Positions 7,696-15,725 of a stretch of DNA of 64,000 nucleotides are shown here, piece after piece (position 1 is the first letter of the stretch; each line of letters opens with the position of its first letter). The DNA lies in assembly GCF_900142915.1 (NCBI RefSeq), contig NZ_FRCM01000006.1, positions 509,503-573,502 on the forward strand. Direction: 5' to 3'. Below the pieces are notes generated by a model, which worked only from the letters and a program-made list of their open reading frames with translations, made no database searches and was not told where the DNA came from. Position numbers and translations under genes: made by a program. This DNA is from Mucilaginibacter sp. OK098. Its GTDB lineage: Bacteria > Bacteroidota > Bacteroidia > Sphingobacteriales > Sphingobacteriaceae.

Positions 7696-9034
7696 AATTT
7701 AAAAGGAGGTGGTATTCTTCAATCTTTCGGTACAGCGTAGCAAGGCCAATCCCCAGGATCCTTGCGGCTTCTGTTTTATTTCCTTTCGCATATTTTAAGA
7801 TCCGGTTGATGTGGTGTTTCTCCACGCTATCAAGGTCAAGCGCCATAAGGTCATAGTAGCCGCCATTGTGGAATTCATAAGGTAATAGCTTAGGTGTCAG
7901 GATCGGTTCATCCATCAAAATGATCACCCGTTCAATCACATTTTTTAATTCCCTGATATTTCCGTTCCACTTATGCTGATTCAAGAGTTTGAAAAAGCGC
8001 TCATCAACCTCAGGCACCTTCTTTTTCACTTTCCCTGCATAAATTTTTATGAAGTGGTGGGCAAGTGTTTCTATATCCCCGGTTCTTTCCCTTAGTGGCG
8101 GCAGAACAATTGAAAAGCCAGACAAACGGTAATACAGGTCAAGGCGAAAGTGACTTTCTTCTGCCTCTTTTTGCAGGTCACGGTTGGTTGCCGCGATAAG
8201 GCGAATATCAACTTTAGTCATTTTTGTTTCGCCAACTTTTATAAAGGTGCCGTTTTCCAATACCCTTAAAAGCTTAGCCTGCAAATCAAGGCTCATTTCT
8301 CCTAATTCATCCAAAAAAATGGTGCCGCCGCTGGCTTCCTCAAACAGGCCTTTTTTATCTTTTAAAGCACCTGTAAAAGCCCCGGCCTTATAGCCAAACA
8401 ATTCACTCTCCAGCAATTCCTTGCTGAATGCGCTGCAGTTAACGGCCACAAAGGGTTTATCTTTTCTTAAACTTTCCTGGTGAATGGCTTCTGCAAAAAC
8501 CTCCTTCCCGGTGCCGGTTTCACCAAGCAAAAGCACGGTAGCATCAGTTTTGGAAACCTTTTTAGCCAGCTCAACGGCCTCTATTATTGCCGGGGACTGA
8601 CCTAAAACTATCGGAAATCCTCTTTGTTCTTCAATCTGCTGCTCCAGCTTATTTAACCGGAATTGCAGATTAGCCTTATCAAGAGCCTTACTAACCAGGG
8701 GGATAATTTTTTCGTTATCGTCGCCTTTTGTTAAATAGTCAAAGGCGCCGTTCTTAATCGCCAAAACGCCATCGCTTATTGAACCGAATGCCGTGAGGTT
8801 AATTATTTCAATATAAGGTTTGATCTGTTTTATTTTCTTTACAAGCTCCACACCATTGGCATCAGGCAACTTTACATCGCTTAATACAACCCTGATATCC
8901 TCCTGCTCTATCATGCGGATGCCGCCTTTAGCATTAGCTGCCTGTAAAACATGGTAGCCCTCCATTTCAAGTATGCGTGCAAGCAAGGCGCTGAGTTTAA
9001 CCTCATCATCAATTATTAATATGTTTGATTTCAT
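7694..9034 (-). CDS. NtrC-family sigma-54-dependent response regulator, putative regulator of the potassium regulon
   Basis: This 446-residue protein has the complete NtrC layout. The receiver domain (about 1-120) has acidic residues at 9-10 and the phospho-acceptor aspartate at 53. The AAA+ domain (about 140-375) has Walker A GETGTGKE at 171-178, the sigma-54 contact loop GAFTGA at 218-223 and a Walker B at 236-246. A Fis-type helix-turn-helix ends the protein (KGNKTEAARILGIGLATLYR, about 412-431). It overlaps the upstream M20 gene by 26 nt. No kinase gene is next to it. It is inferred to bind the four paired TATCA-N3-TGATA sites in this block, replacing the OmpR-type KdpE seen in other phyla. 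Confidence 0.95.
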   Translation of the reverse strand: MKSNILIIDDEVKLSALLARILEMEGYHVLQAANAKGGIRMIEQEDIRVVLSDVKLPDANGVELVKKIKQIKPYIEIINLTAFGSISDGVLAIKNGAFDYLTKGDDNEKIIPLVSKALDKANLQFRLNKLEQQIEEQRGFPIVLGQSPAIIEAVELAKKVSKTDATVLLLGETGTGKEVFAEAIHQESLRKDKPFVAVNCSAFSKELLESELFGYKAGAFTGALKDKKGLFEEASGGTIFLDELGEMSLDLQAKLLRVLENGTFIKVGETKMTKVDIRLIAATNRDLQKEAEESHFRLDLYYRLSGFSIVLPPLRERTGDIETLAHHFIKIYAGKVKKKVPEVDERFFKLLNQHKWNGNIRELKNVIERVIILMDEPILTPKLLPYEFHNGGYYDLMALDLDSVEKHHINRILKYAKGNKTEAARILGIGLATLYRKIEEYHLLLN

Positions 9035-10181
9035 TTTTGTACTTATTTGGATTATTGATCAGCATCAGCGGGAGCGCATCCAGCAGTTTGATATATAAAT
9101 TGATGCCATTCTTTATTTCCTCCAGGAAAATATATTCATCGGAAGAATGCGACCGCGCAGAATCACCGGGCCCGATCTTTACTGAAGGGATTGACAGCCA
9201 TGCCTGGTCGGATGTTGTTGGCGAGCTATAAGTTTTACATCCTATAGCTATTCCTGTTTTTACTATTGGGTGATCAAAAGGCACCGATGACGCACCCAAT
9301 GAACCCGGCCGTACGCTGAGTTCAGCAGACACTGCATTTTTTATCGTATTTAATATATACTCCTGTGTATAGGTATCGTCATTGCGAATATCCACGGTAA
9401 ACTCACACTTGCCCGGCACAATATTATGCTGCATTCCGGCCTTTATAGTGGTTACCGTCATTTTCACCGGGCTTAAACCTTCCAGTTGTTGGGGGAACTG
9501 GTAGTTTCTGAACCAATCAAGGTCCTTCATGCATTTGTAGATAGCATTCTCGCCTTCTTCTCTTGCTGCATGGCCGGAACGCCCTGTACTAACGCAATCA
9601 ATAACCAAATTTCCTTTTTCAGCCACGGCCATCTGTAAAAGGGTAGGCTCACCTACAATGGCAAGCTCCAATTTACCCAATAAAGGCAAAATTGACTTGA
9701 TCCCGTTCTGGCCCGAATTTTCTTCTTCTGCAGTTAACGCCAAACAAATATTAAATCCCAGGCCCTGGTAGCTATAAAAGTGCAGGAAAGTAGCAACTAA
9801 CGATACCAGGCATCCCCCGGCATCATTACTGCCCAGCCCATATAAACGCCCGCCTATGATCTCCGGGCAAAAAGGATCATTGGTATAGCCGTCGTTCGGT
9901 TTAACCGTATCAATATGAGAATTCAGCAAAATTGTTGGCTTTGACGGATCATAAAACTTATTATAACTCCATAAATTATTCCCTTTCCGCTTACACTTTA
10001 TCGAATAGCTTGCCAGGTATTCCTGGATCAGGTCCGCTGCTTCTGTTTCTAGTCCGCTGAATGAGGGTGTTTTAATAAGCCTTTGCAATAAGGAAACCGA
10101 CTCACTGAATAGCAGGTTGCTTAATGGCATTCTTTCGCGAACCGTTGAAAGTTCTCTTGCTTTGAAATTTTTAATCATCAT
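9009..10181 (-). CDS. M20-family metallo-deacetylase/peptidase (ArgE/DapE-like)
   Basis: This 390-residue zinc hydrolase has all expected ligands: H89 and D91 (NSHIDTV), D120 (GSNDAGG), the catalytic acid in AEEE (152-154), E178 (VGEPT) and H345 (RSHSSDE). This fits the ArgE/DapE/acetyl-citrulline deacetylase branch, which removes acyl groups from amino acids in the cytoplasm. It has no signal peptide. It starts 6 bp after the GNAT stop and overlaps the sigma-54 activator by 26 nt, so the three genes form one tight operon. The substrate cannot be read from sequence. Pairing with an acetyltransferase suggests an N-acetyl amino acid. Confidence 0.85.
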   Translation of the reverse strand: MMIKNFKARELSTVRERMPLSNLLFSESVSLLQRLIKTPSFSGLETEAADLIQEYLASYSIKCKRKGNNLWSYNKFYDPSKPTILLNSHIDTVKPNDGYTNDPFCPEIIGGRLYGLGSNDAGGCLVSLVATFLHFYSYQGLGFNICLALTAEEENSGQNGIKSILPLLGKLELAIVGEPTLLQMAVAEKGNLVIDCVSTGRSGHAAREEGENAIYKCMKDLDWFRNYQFPQQLEGLSPVKMTVTTIKAGMQHNIVPGKCEFTVDIRNDDTYTQEYILNTIKNAVSAELSVRPGSLGASSVPFDHPIVKTGIAIGCKTYSSPTTSDQAWLSIPSVKIGPGDSARSHSSDEYIFLEEIKNGINLYIKLLDALPLMLINNPNKYKNEIKHINN

Positions 10182-10187
10182 AATTTT

Positions 10188-10733
10188 TCAGTTTAATTTT
10201 GGATCAAACATCATTGCGGTGCAAAGACAATTGCACCTGTTCTTACTTTGCAAAACATCATAACTTACGCAGCTTTTACAGCCATCCCAAAAAGTCGGCT
10301 CCTGTGCAATTTCGCCATAGGTAACCGGCTCGAAACCCAGGCGGGTATTCAGCTTCATGATAGCCGAACCGGAGGTGATGCTGAACACTTTTGCCAGGGG
10401 ATACCTGCTTCTTGACAGCTCAAATATTTGCGTTTTGATAAGGGAGGCTACCCCCTGGTTGCGGTGATCAGGAGATACGATCAGGCCGCTGTTAGAGACA
10501 AACTTTTCATTGTCCCAGGTTTCAATATAGGAGAAACCCACCCATTCGCCACTTTCTGTAACGGCTACAATAGCCTTCCCGGCGTCAATCTTTTCTATTA
10601 TAGCGGCTACCGATCTTTTTGATATTCCGGAGCCCCGTACAATAGCGGAACTTTCCATCTCATGAATAATCTGGTCAGCAAAAACTACGTCAGACGGTAT
10701 TGCCGACCTTATAATAATTCGTTCATCTTCCAT
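10188..10733 (-). CDS. GNAT N-acetyltransferase with a cysteine-rich tail (ArgA-like in Bacteroidota)
   Basis: This 181-residue protein has a GNAT fold with the acetyl-CoA loop at RNQGVA (91-96). Its C-terminus carries five cysteines (C152, C155, C167, C169, C171) in a CxxC...CxCxC pattern, which could bind a metal. As I recall, similar tailed GNATs occur in Bacteroidota arginine clusters as candidate N-acetylglutamate synthases, so acetylation of glutamate or a related amino acid is a reasonable guess. It is the first gene of the operon with the M20 deacetylase and the sigma-54 activator. Whether its product feeds regulation or osmoprotection is open. Confidence 0.8.
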   Translation of the reverse strand: MEDERIIIRSAIPSDVVFADQIIHEMESSAIVRGSGISKRSVAAIIEKIDAGKAIVAVTESGEWVGFSYIETWDNEKFVSNSGLIVSPDHRNQGVASLIKTQIFELSRSRYPLAKVFSITSGSAIMKLNTRLGFEPVTYGEIAQEPTFWDGCKSCVSYDVLQSKNRCNCLCTAMMFDPKLN

Positions 10734-10883
10734 TTCTTTTAGTTTATTTCAGTTAAAACCTTGAAAGTTTTTTAACTGTAAATATTCATATACCAAAAGA
10801 ATGCCTATTGTGCCAGGCTATCCGGAATTGGGCTTTTAAATCATTTAAATGCAGTTTTTATTCATTGGGAGATTATTAACGCA

Positions 10884-10918
10884 TAAAAAAAACCTCTCAA
10901 AATGAAAGGCTTTTTTCC
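10884..10918 (-). terminator. Weak terminator-like hairpin downstream of the 60-aa gene
   Basis: CCTCTC/GAAAGG-type pairing (10893-10909) is flanked by an A-run on the left (minus-strand U-tract) and a T-run on the right. It lies shortly past the stop of the 60-aa gene and could act in either direction. Base pairing is imperfect. Confidence 0.4.
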
Positions 10919-10939
10919 CGAATTTATCCGTTTAGAGAA

Positions 10940-11122
10940 TTAATAAACTGAGTGATGATCCATAGTGCTGCCGGTAAAATGTTCCAGGTAGCCATTCTCA
11001 TTTACCGACAGGTTACTCATGGCTTTTACAGTTACCGGTTTTTTCTTTTTCGGGCCGATTAATGGGAGTACTATAATAGCTAATAAGGCGCTTACTTTTA
11101 GTACGATATAAAATGCTGTCAT
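10940..11122 (-). CDS. 60-residue single-span membrane protein, member of the putative sigma-54 potassium regulon
   Basis: From the ATG at 11122 the product is 60 aa. It has one hydrophobic helix (about residues 3-23, AFYIVLKVSALLAIIVLPLI), then a lysine cluster GPKKKK and a polar tail ending MDHHSVY. A longer frame could start at 11188, but that start lies inside the sigma-54 promoter at 11172-11187, so the internal ATG is preferred. I do not recognise the family. Placement under the same promoter/activator architecture as kdp suggests a small membrane protein produced at low potassium, perhaps a regulator or subunit of a transporter. Confidence 0.7.
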   Translation of the reverse strand: MTAFYIVLKVSALLAIIVLPLIGPKKKKPVTVKAMSNLSVNENGYLEHFTGSTMDHHSVY

Positions 11123-11171
11123 TATATAATGTTTAAATATATTTATGAAAATTGACTTCTGAGATACCATT

Positions 11172-11187
11172 AGCCAGGAACATGCCA
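11172..11187 (-). promoter_or_regulatory. Sigma-54 (-24/-12) promoter of the 60-aa membrane protein
   Basis: The minus strand reads TGGCATGTTCCTGGCT. All -24 positions match and only one T of the -12 TTGC differs. Predicted start is near 11161, a 39-nt leader. Paired activator sites lie 107 and 129 bp upstream. Confidence 0.7.
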
Positions 11188-11272
11188 CGGTTTATTAAAT
11201 TCCAATTAACTTCATCTATAAGATAAAAACGCAGTTTATTTTTTAAAAGAGGACGGTTCATTTTTTAAAACC

Positions 11273-11307
11273 TTTCATTTTGATGGTATGGAATTATCAA
11301 AATGATA
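11273..11307. promoter_or_regulatory. Paired activator-binding palindromes upstream of the 60-aa gene
   Basis: TTTCATTTTGATG (11273-11285, 11 of 13 positions) and a perfect TATCAAAATGATA (11295-11307) are centred 22 bp apart. The perfect copy is identical to the one before kdp. The rest of the 11123-11513 gap holds the promoters described here and the mgtE upstream region. Confidence 0.65.
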
Positions 11308-11454
11308 GTGTTCAACATATTTAATGCCGGTTAACAATAACCTTAATTTTTATTGGGAATGGTAACAGGTGTGATTGAAGTTAATAAATACCTAAACTGA
11401 TCCGCAAACAAGTAATAGTAAAATGCCTTAGATTTATCAGCTGCAATTAATCTT

Positions 11455-11482
11455 TTTGATAATAATTAATTGCCTTAATTTG
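11455..11482 (+). promoter_or_regulatory. Possible housekeeping promoter of mgtE
   Basis: TTTG at 11455-11458 and TAATTTG at 11476-11482 resemble the Bacteroidota -33 (TTTG) and -7 (TAnnTTTG) elements, with 17 bp between them and 31 bp to the mgtE ATG. The -7 box lacks one base of the consensus. Confidence 0.35.
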
Positions 11483-11513
11483 CTCAACACATTCACAATA
11501 ATTTTCACGATCA

Positions 11514-12884
11514 ATGAAATCACTTACAGATATAAAAGACCTTGTTTTAAAAGGAGATCTGAAAAAGTTATTTAGTAAAGATTCAAAAGAAAAATTTCAT
11601 CCTTCGGAAATAGCTACGCTGCTAAATTCGGTATCGCTTAGTGAAGCCCGGGGAATATTTGATTCTTTTGTTGAAGAAAGGCAGGTTAACGTTTTCCCTT
11701 TCCTGGGGCCTTATCTGCAAAACCAGCTGATCAAAAATGCACCCGTTCAACAAAAGAGTTATATTCTAAATCACCTGAGTTCTGTTGATCGTTATGCCTT
11801 TTTAATGAGCTTAAAGGGCATTCAGCGGTCGGCTTTGCTGGTTCATTTGGATGATCATAACAGAAAAGCTACCGAAGTAATGCTAGGTTACTCACCGCAG
11901 AGCGTAGGTAAATTATTAAATACCAAATTTGTTACCCTTAGAAAAGAAATGACGATTGCCCAGGCTATCGATTATTTACAAAAGAACCAGCCCGATTCAG
12001 ATAGTGCAAATGTATTATATGTGGTGGATGAAAAAGGGGAACTGATTGATGATATCCCGGTAAGGAGACTGGTCTTAAACGATTCTAAAAAACGAATTGA
12101 AGATATAATGGATCATCAATTTATCTGTCTGCAAGTTAATGATCCAATAGGTGAAGCCATCGGTAAATTTGAACAATATGACCGAAACGTTTTACCTGTA
12201 GTTACTGCTGAAAACCAGCTTTTAGGGATCGTTACCATTGATGATATTATAGATGCAGCCCAACAACGTGATACCAGGGAAATGCAGAAATTCGGGGGTG
12301 TTGAATCTCTTGAATACCCTTATGTAAAAACACCATTATTTTCCCTGATCCGAAAACGCGCAGGATGGTTAATTATCCTCTTTCTGAGTGAAATGCTTAC
12401 CGCTACAGCAATGGGACATTTTGAAAAAGAGATAGAATTAGCTGTTGTCCTGGCCTTGTTTGTTCCATTGGTAATTTCGAGCGGAGGTAATTGCGGCTCA
12501 CAGGCGGCCACATTAATTATCCGCGCAATGGCCGTGCGTGAACTTACTGTAAGAGATTGGTGGTATGTGATGAAGAAGGAGCTGTTTTCGGGATTAATTT
12601 TAGGAATAATTTTAGGCAGCATCGGTTTTTTGCGGATTATAACATGGCAGTATTTGCACTGGTACGATTACGGCGCTAAATTTTTACTGATGGGAAGCAC
12701 CATTTTCTTTTCATTGATCGGCATTGTAATGTGGGGAACCTTAAGCGGTTCCATGATCCCGATATTACTTAAACGGCTTAAATTCGACCCGGCTACTTCC
12801 TCAGCGCCTTTTGTAGCTACCCTTGTTGATGTGACCGGGCTAATTATTTATTTTAGTATTGCCTCTATCATTTATTTAAAATAA
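11514..12884 (+). CDS. mgtE: MgtE-type magnesium transporter
   Basis: This 456-residue protein has the three parts of MgtE. A helical MgtE_N domain lies at about 1-125. A pair of CBS domains follows at about 130-255 (the second includes NVLPVVTAENQLLGIVTIDD), which gate the channel by sensing intracellular Mg2+. The C-terminal pore domain (about 280-456) has five hydrophobic helices, with the family signatures SSGGNCGSQAATLIIRAMA and FDPATSSAPFVATLVDVTG. It is complete and divergent from the potassium block. It probably forms an inner-membrane Mg2+ channel. No magnesium riboswitch is obvious upstream. Confidence 0.97.
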   Translation: MKSLTDIKDLVLKGDLKKLFSKDSKEKFHPSEIATLLNSVSLSEARGIFDSFVEERQVNVFPFLGPYLQNQLIKNAPVQQKSYILNHLSSVDRYAFLMSLKGIQRSALLVHLDDHNRKATEVMLGYSPQSVGKLLNTKFVTLRKEMTIAQAIDYLQKNQPDSDSANVLYVVDEKGELIDDIPVRRLVLNDSKKRIEDIMDHQFICLQVNDPIGEAIGKFEQYDRNVLPVVTAENQLLGIVTIDDIIDAAQQRDTREMQKFGGVESLEYPYVKTPLFSLIRKRAGWLIILFLSEMLTATAMGHFEKEIELAVVLALFVPLVISSGGNCGSQAATLIIRAMAVRELTVRDWWYVMKKELFSGLILGIILGSIGFLRIITWQYLHWYDYGAKFLLMGSTIFFSLIGIVMWGTLSGSMIPILLKRLKFDPATSSAPFVATLVDVTGLIIYFSIASIIYLK

Positions 12885-13050
12885 CACTTTATTTATAATT
12901 AACAGAATTAACATTTCCAGCCGTGTCGTTATTGCATTGTCATTAAGTCAAGAGAATGTTGGCTATAACTAACCACATGGCAACGTCCAATAGCCCCACC
13001 TAAACGGCATAGCCCTCATGAATGCCTATTAAAAATAAACAACTGTGAAT

Positions 13051-13138
13051 AATCCTCCCCGGTAGGGAGGACTTGAAAAAAATAAACGCGGGCGAAACTA
13101 AAGTCTCCCCTACCGGGGGAGATTTAGAGGGGGCTACA
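13051..13138. repeat. Inverted GC-rich intergenic repeat of the CTCCCC-TACCGG type
   Basis: CCTCCCCGGTAGGGAGGACTT (near 13054-13073) and AAGTCTCCCCTACCGGGGGA (13101-13120) are near-exact inverses, and each is itself a small hairpin. Similar elements occur between genes in Sphingobacteriaceae. A 65-codon minus-strand frame crosses the repeat but does not look like a protein. The remaining 12885-13272 sequence shows nothing else I can support. Confidence 0.65.
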
Positions 13139-13272
13139 AAGCTTTTGGGGAGAATCACGCTTGTGTTATCTCTTAGCTTAATGACATTGCCAGCCATCGT
13201 TTTAAATTGCCCCTTTTTTGCCGCAGCTTGATGTTAGAGCATTGGTTGTATAATCCATATTAATGAGGTTCA

Positions 13273-13662
13273 TTATACAATTGCTTTTAGTGTAAACATA
13301 CCACTATAATACTTACGGTAACCATACCCTAAAAGAAGGTTAGGCACAAGCAGAAAAACTCCCATTAGCCAGCCGGACGGTACTAAAATAGTATGAAACA
13401 ATAATACATTTAAGCTGATGGGGAAAAGCACAACCGCGAAGAACGGAGCATAACGGTTAAACAATAAAGATAAGCCACCTGTTATTTGTATGATTTTTTG
13501 CATGGGGTAAAAGTAACCGGTACCCTTAAGTCCGGCAATAAAAGCCCCGGCTTTGCCTGTATGCAATGGCTGATAGGGTATAAAATGCAGAAAGTAATCT
13601 AGACCGAATACCAGGTAAAGGAATCCAAGTAAAATGCGGGATATTAATACTGTAGTTTTCAC
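13273..13662 (-). CDS. DoxX-like small membrane protein
   Basis: This 129-residue protein has four hydrophobic segments (about 5-25, 50-70, 70-92 and 95-115) and the start pattern ISRILLGFLYLVFGLDYFLH, typical of DoxX-like integral membrane proteins. Members have been linked loosely to redox and membrane stress. No enzymatic residues can be named. It lies about 120 bp downstream of, and on the same strand as, a LytTR regulator/sensor pair and could be its target or simply a neighbour. Confidence 0.75.
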   Translation of the reverse strand: MKTTVLISRILLGFLYLVFGLDYFLHFIPYQPLHTGKAGAFIAGLKGTGYFYPMQKIIQITGGLSLLFNRYAPFFAVVLFPISLNVLLFHTILVPSGWLMGVFLLVPNLLLGYGYRKYYSGMFTLKAIV

Positions 13663-13780
13663 AGAGCGTTATTGTTAATATTAATTTATTCAAAACTTAC
13701 CAATTAGACGGACATTTTCAAATATTGGCTTCTCAATTAATAAAATAAATATTTTTAACGGGCATGGAAATTATGCGCAA

Positions 13781-14491
13781 TCAAAATTTCTTTTGGTTGA
13801 TAACCTCCATAAATGCATCCCTGAATTTGTCACTCACCGGGATCCGCTTATCGGCAATAGAAATATGATTATCTTCAATTTTACTAAGCTGTTCATAATT
13901 AATTATATAAGAGTTATGAACCCTGATAAACGGCGACTTCAGTTGGCCCTCAATATCTTTTAACCGGCGGTATATCAATAATTGTTCATCGCCGGTTACC
14001 AGTCTTACATAGTCTTTTTCTCCTTCAAAATACAGGATCTCCTTTAGTACTATTTTTCTTAATACTTTACCTGATTTTACGAAAAAATAACCTTGTACCG
14101 GTTCTGCATCCGGAGCCTGTTCCGGTTCTTTTTTTGAGAAATACTGTTCTATTTTTTGTACTGACGACAGGAAACGTTTTAAGGTAATCGGTTTTAGAAG
14201 GTAATCGATAGTTTGAAAAGTATAGCTTTCCAATGCATGTTCTGAATAAGCTGTGGTAAAAACAATTTTGGTTTGGGGTGGCAATATGCCCGCCAGTTCC
14301 ATACCGGTTAGCTGCGGCATGTTAATGTCCAAAAAAATAAAATCAACCTGGTTTTTCTTTAAAAACGCCAATGCTTCCAATGCGTCATAACACTTGGCTT
14401 TTAGCCGCCATGATGTGCTTTGTTTAATAAGCAGCTCCAGCAGATCTACAGCGTCAGGCTCATCATCAATAATTATACAGCTTAAATTCAT
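13781..14491 (-). CDS. LytTR-family response regulator
   Basis: This 236-residue protein has an N-terminal receiver domain with acidic pair D9-D10 and phospho-acceptor D55 (FIFLDINMPQ), and a C-terminal LytTR DNA-binding domain (about 135-236, including FIRVHNSYIIN). Its start overlaps the end of the sensor kinase gene by 4 nt, so the two are translationally coupled. Such pairs in Bacteroidota usually control nearby membrane or outer-membrane genes. Candidates here are the DoxX-like gene downstream and the divergent DUF2911/receptor unit. Confidence 0.93.
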   Translation of the reverse strand: MNLSCIIIDDEPDAVDLLELLIKQSTSWRLKAKCYDALEALAFLKKNQVDFIFLDINMPQLTGMELAGILPPQTKIVFTTAYSEHALESYTFQTIDYLLKPITLKRFLSSVQKIEQYFSKKEPEQAPDAEPVQGYFFVKSGKVLRKIVLKEILYFEGEKDYVRLVTGDEQLLIYRRLKDIEGQLKSPFIRVHNSYIINYEQLSKIEDNHISIADKRIPVSDKFRDAFMEVINQKKF

Positions 14492-15504
14492 AGAAGTGGT
14501 ATTTTTAAAAATGCACGGTATAACTCCCCGGTTTTATCAATAGTTAGTTCAAAATTTGAGCCATATAACATGGTGAGCCTTTTAGTCAGATTAGCTATCC
14601 CAAATCCATTAGCCTGGCTGGTCATAGATCTGAGTTTACGATTGCTGGTTTTAAAAAACAGGTAGCCATCTTTTTGAATCAGTGAAATAGTTATCTGATT
14701 TTTTTTGCTTGACTTATCTATCCCATGCTTGAAAATATTTTCCACAAAGGTCATTAGCAACATCGGCGGAATACGGAGTTCGGGATTGTAAGCTTTTTCA
14801 AAATCAATGACAGCTCCATGCCTGATCCGGATTTTTTCAAGTTCCATATAGTTTTCAATAAACTCCACTTCAGTGGTTACCGGCACTACGTCTTTCGGGC
14901 TTTCATCAACAAAATAACGCATGATGTCTGACAGGCGCTCTATTAAACCTGCCGACCGGGGATCAACCTTGTAAACCTTATAGTAAATGTTGTTGAGGGT
15001 GTTGAACAGAAAATGAGGCTGTACCTGCGATTTGAGTAAATTGAGCTCGGCCTGGCTTTTTTGCAGCATTATTTCTTCCGTTTGTTGCTTCAGGGTAAAA
15101 TATGCAATAGAGATCCGAAAAACCAGGCTGAGAATATAGATCAGAATTCCACCCGGAACATAATTAAGCAATGTAAAAAAGCTTACCGGGACTGTTTTTA
15201 TCAATAAAAAATGGCGGTAAAGCACTATAGTGGCATAGCCCCGCAAAACCCCTGTTATAACCAGGAAAAGCACCACCAGCAGGCCGTAACAAACAAACTT
15301 TCTTTTCTGATAAAACACCGGGTACAGCACCAGGATATTCCCATAGATAATGATCGCGTAGGATGCTGTGTTGACAATAGTGTATAGCTCTGATTTCAGG
15401 AAGCCATCCATCGGCAGCAGCGAAAAAAAGATCAACAATAATACGGCTAGCCAGATCAGTACCTGGAGCTGAACAATACCCGGTCCGTGCCTCCATATCT
15501 TCAT
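14488..15504 (-). CDS. Sensor histidine kinase (His_kinase/LytS-type)
   Basis: From the ATG at 15504 the product is 338 aa; an upstream TTG at 15519 would add five residues and is less likely. Four to five N-terminal membrane helices (about 10-120) lead to the His_kinase domain with the phospho-acceptor motif QVQPHFLFNTLNNIYYK (near 175) and an ATP-binding N-box LLMTFVENIFKHG (near 265). There is no extracellular sensor domain, so the signal is probably membrane-borne. Paired with the LytTR regulator by a 4-nt overlap. Confidence 0.92.
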   Translation of the reverse strand: MKIWRHGPGIVQLQVLIWLAVLLLIFFSLLPMDGFLKSELYTIVNTASYAIIIYGNILVLYPVFYQKRKFVCYGLLVVLFLVITGVLRGYATIVLYRHFLLIKTVPVSFFTLLNYVPGGILIYILSLVFRISIAYFTLKQQTEEIMLQKSQAELNLLKSQVQPHFLFNTLNNIYYKVYKVDPRSAGLIERLSDIMRYFVDESPKDVVPVTTEVEFIENYMELEKIRIRHGAVIDFEKAYNPELRIPPMLLMTFVENIFKHGIDKSSKKNQITISLIQKDGYLFFKTSNRKLRSMTSQANGFGIANLTKRLTMLYGSNFELTIDKTGELYRAFLKIPLL

Positions 15505-15701
15505 ATTCAAAAATACCAAGCTTTTTGGTTTCCGGGTACTGTTTTATGCCGTTGAGGTATTTTTCTCGACAAATACCTTAAAAATTCAGGTAACTGGTTA
15601 TAAAGGCGCTAAAACTCCTCCCGTCGAATAAACAACCAGCTCCGTTAGAAATAAAAACAACTGTGTCGAAAAGATTATTGAAGGCGGTTTGCAAAAAGCA
15701 G

Positions 15702-15716
15702 TTTTGATCATCAAAA
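15702..15716. promoter_or_regulatory. Palindrome between the kinase operon and the DUF2911 gene
   Basis: TTTTGATCATCAAAA is a 7-bp inverted repeat with a one-base centre, 9 bp before the DUF2911 start codon. It is a plausible operator, but LytTR sites are usually direct repeats, so its owner is unknown. Confidence 0.3.
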
Positions 15717-15725
15717 ATCAAAGTC

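Noticed and set aside
10801..10815. TGGCACAATAGGC as a sigma-54 promoter for the GNAT operon
   Set aside because: The GG and GC are two bases too close for the -24/-12 spacing.
10895..10907. TCTCAAAATGAAA resembling an activator site, upstream of the GNAT gene
   Set aside because: It is a single copy with no partner 22 bp away and no properly spaced -24/-12 promoter; it falls within a terminator-like hairpin.
11123..11188. N-terminal extension of the 60-aa protein
   Set aside because: The upstream start falls inside the predicted promoter and adds a segment without a clear start context.
13000..13197. 65-codon minus-strand frame over the intergenic repeat
   Set aside because: The frame is generated by the hairpin repeat; such frames appear wherever this repeat occurs.
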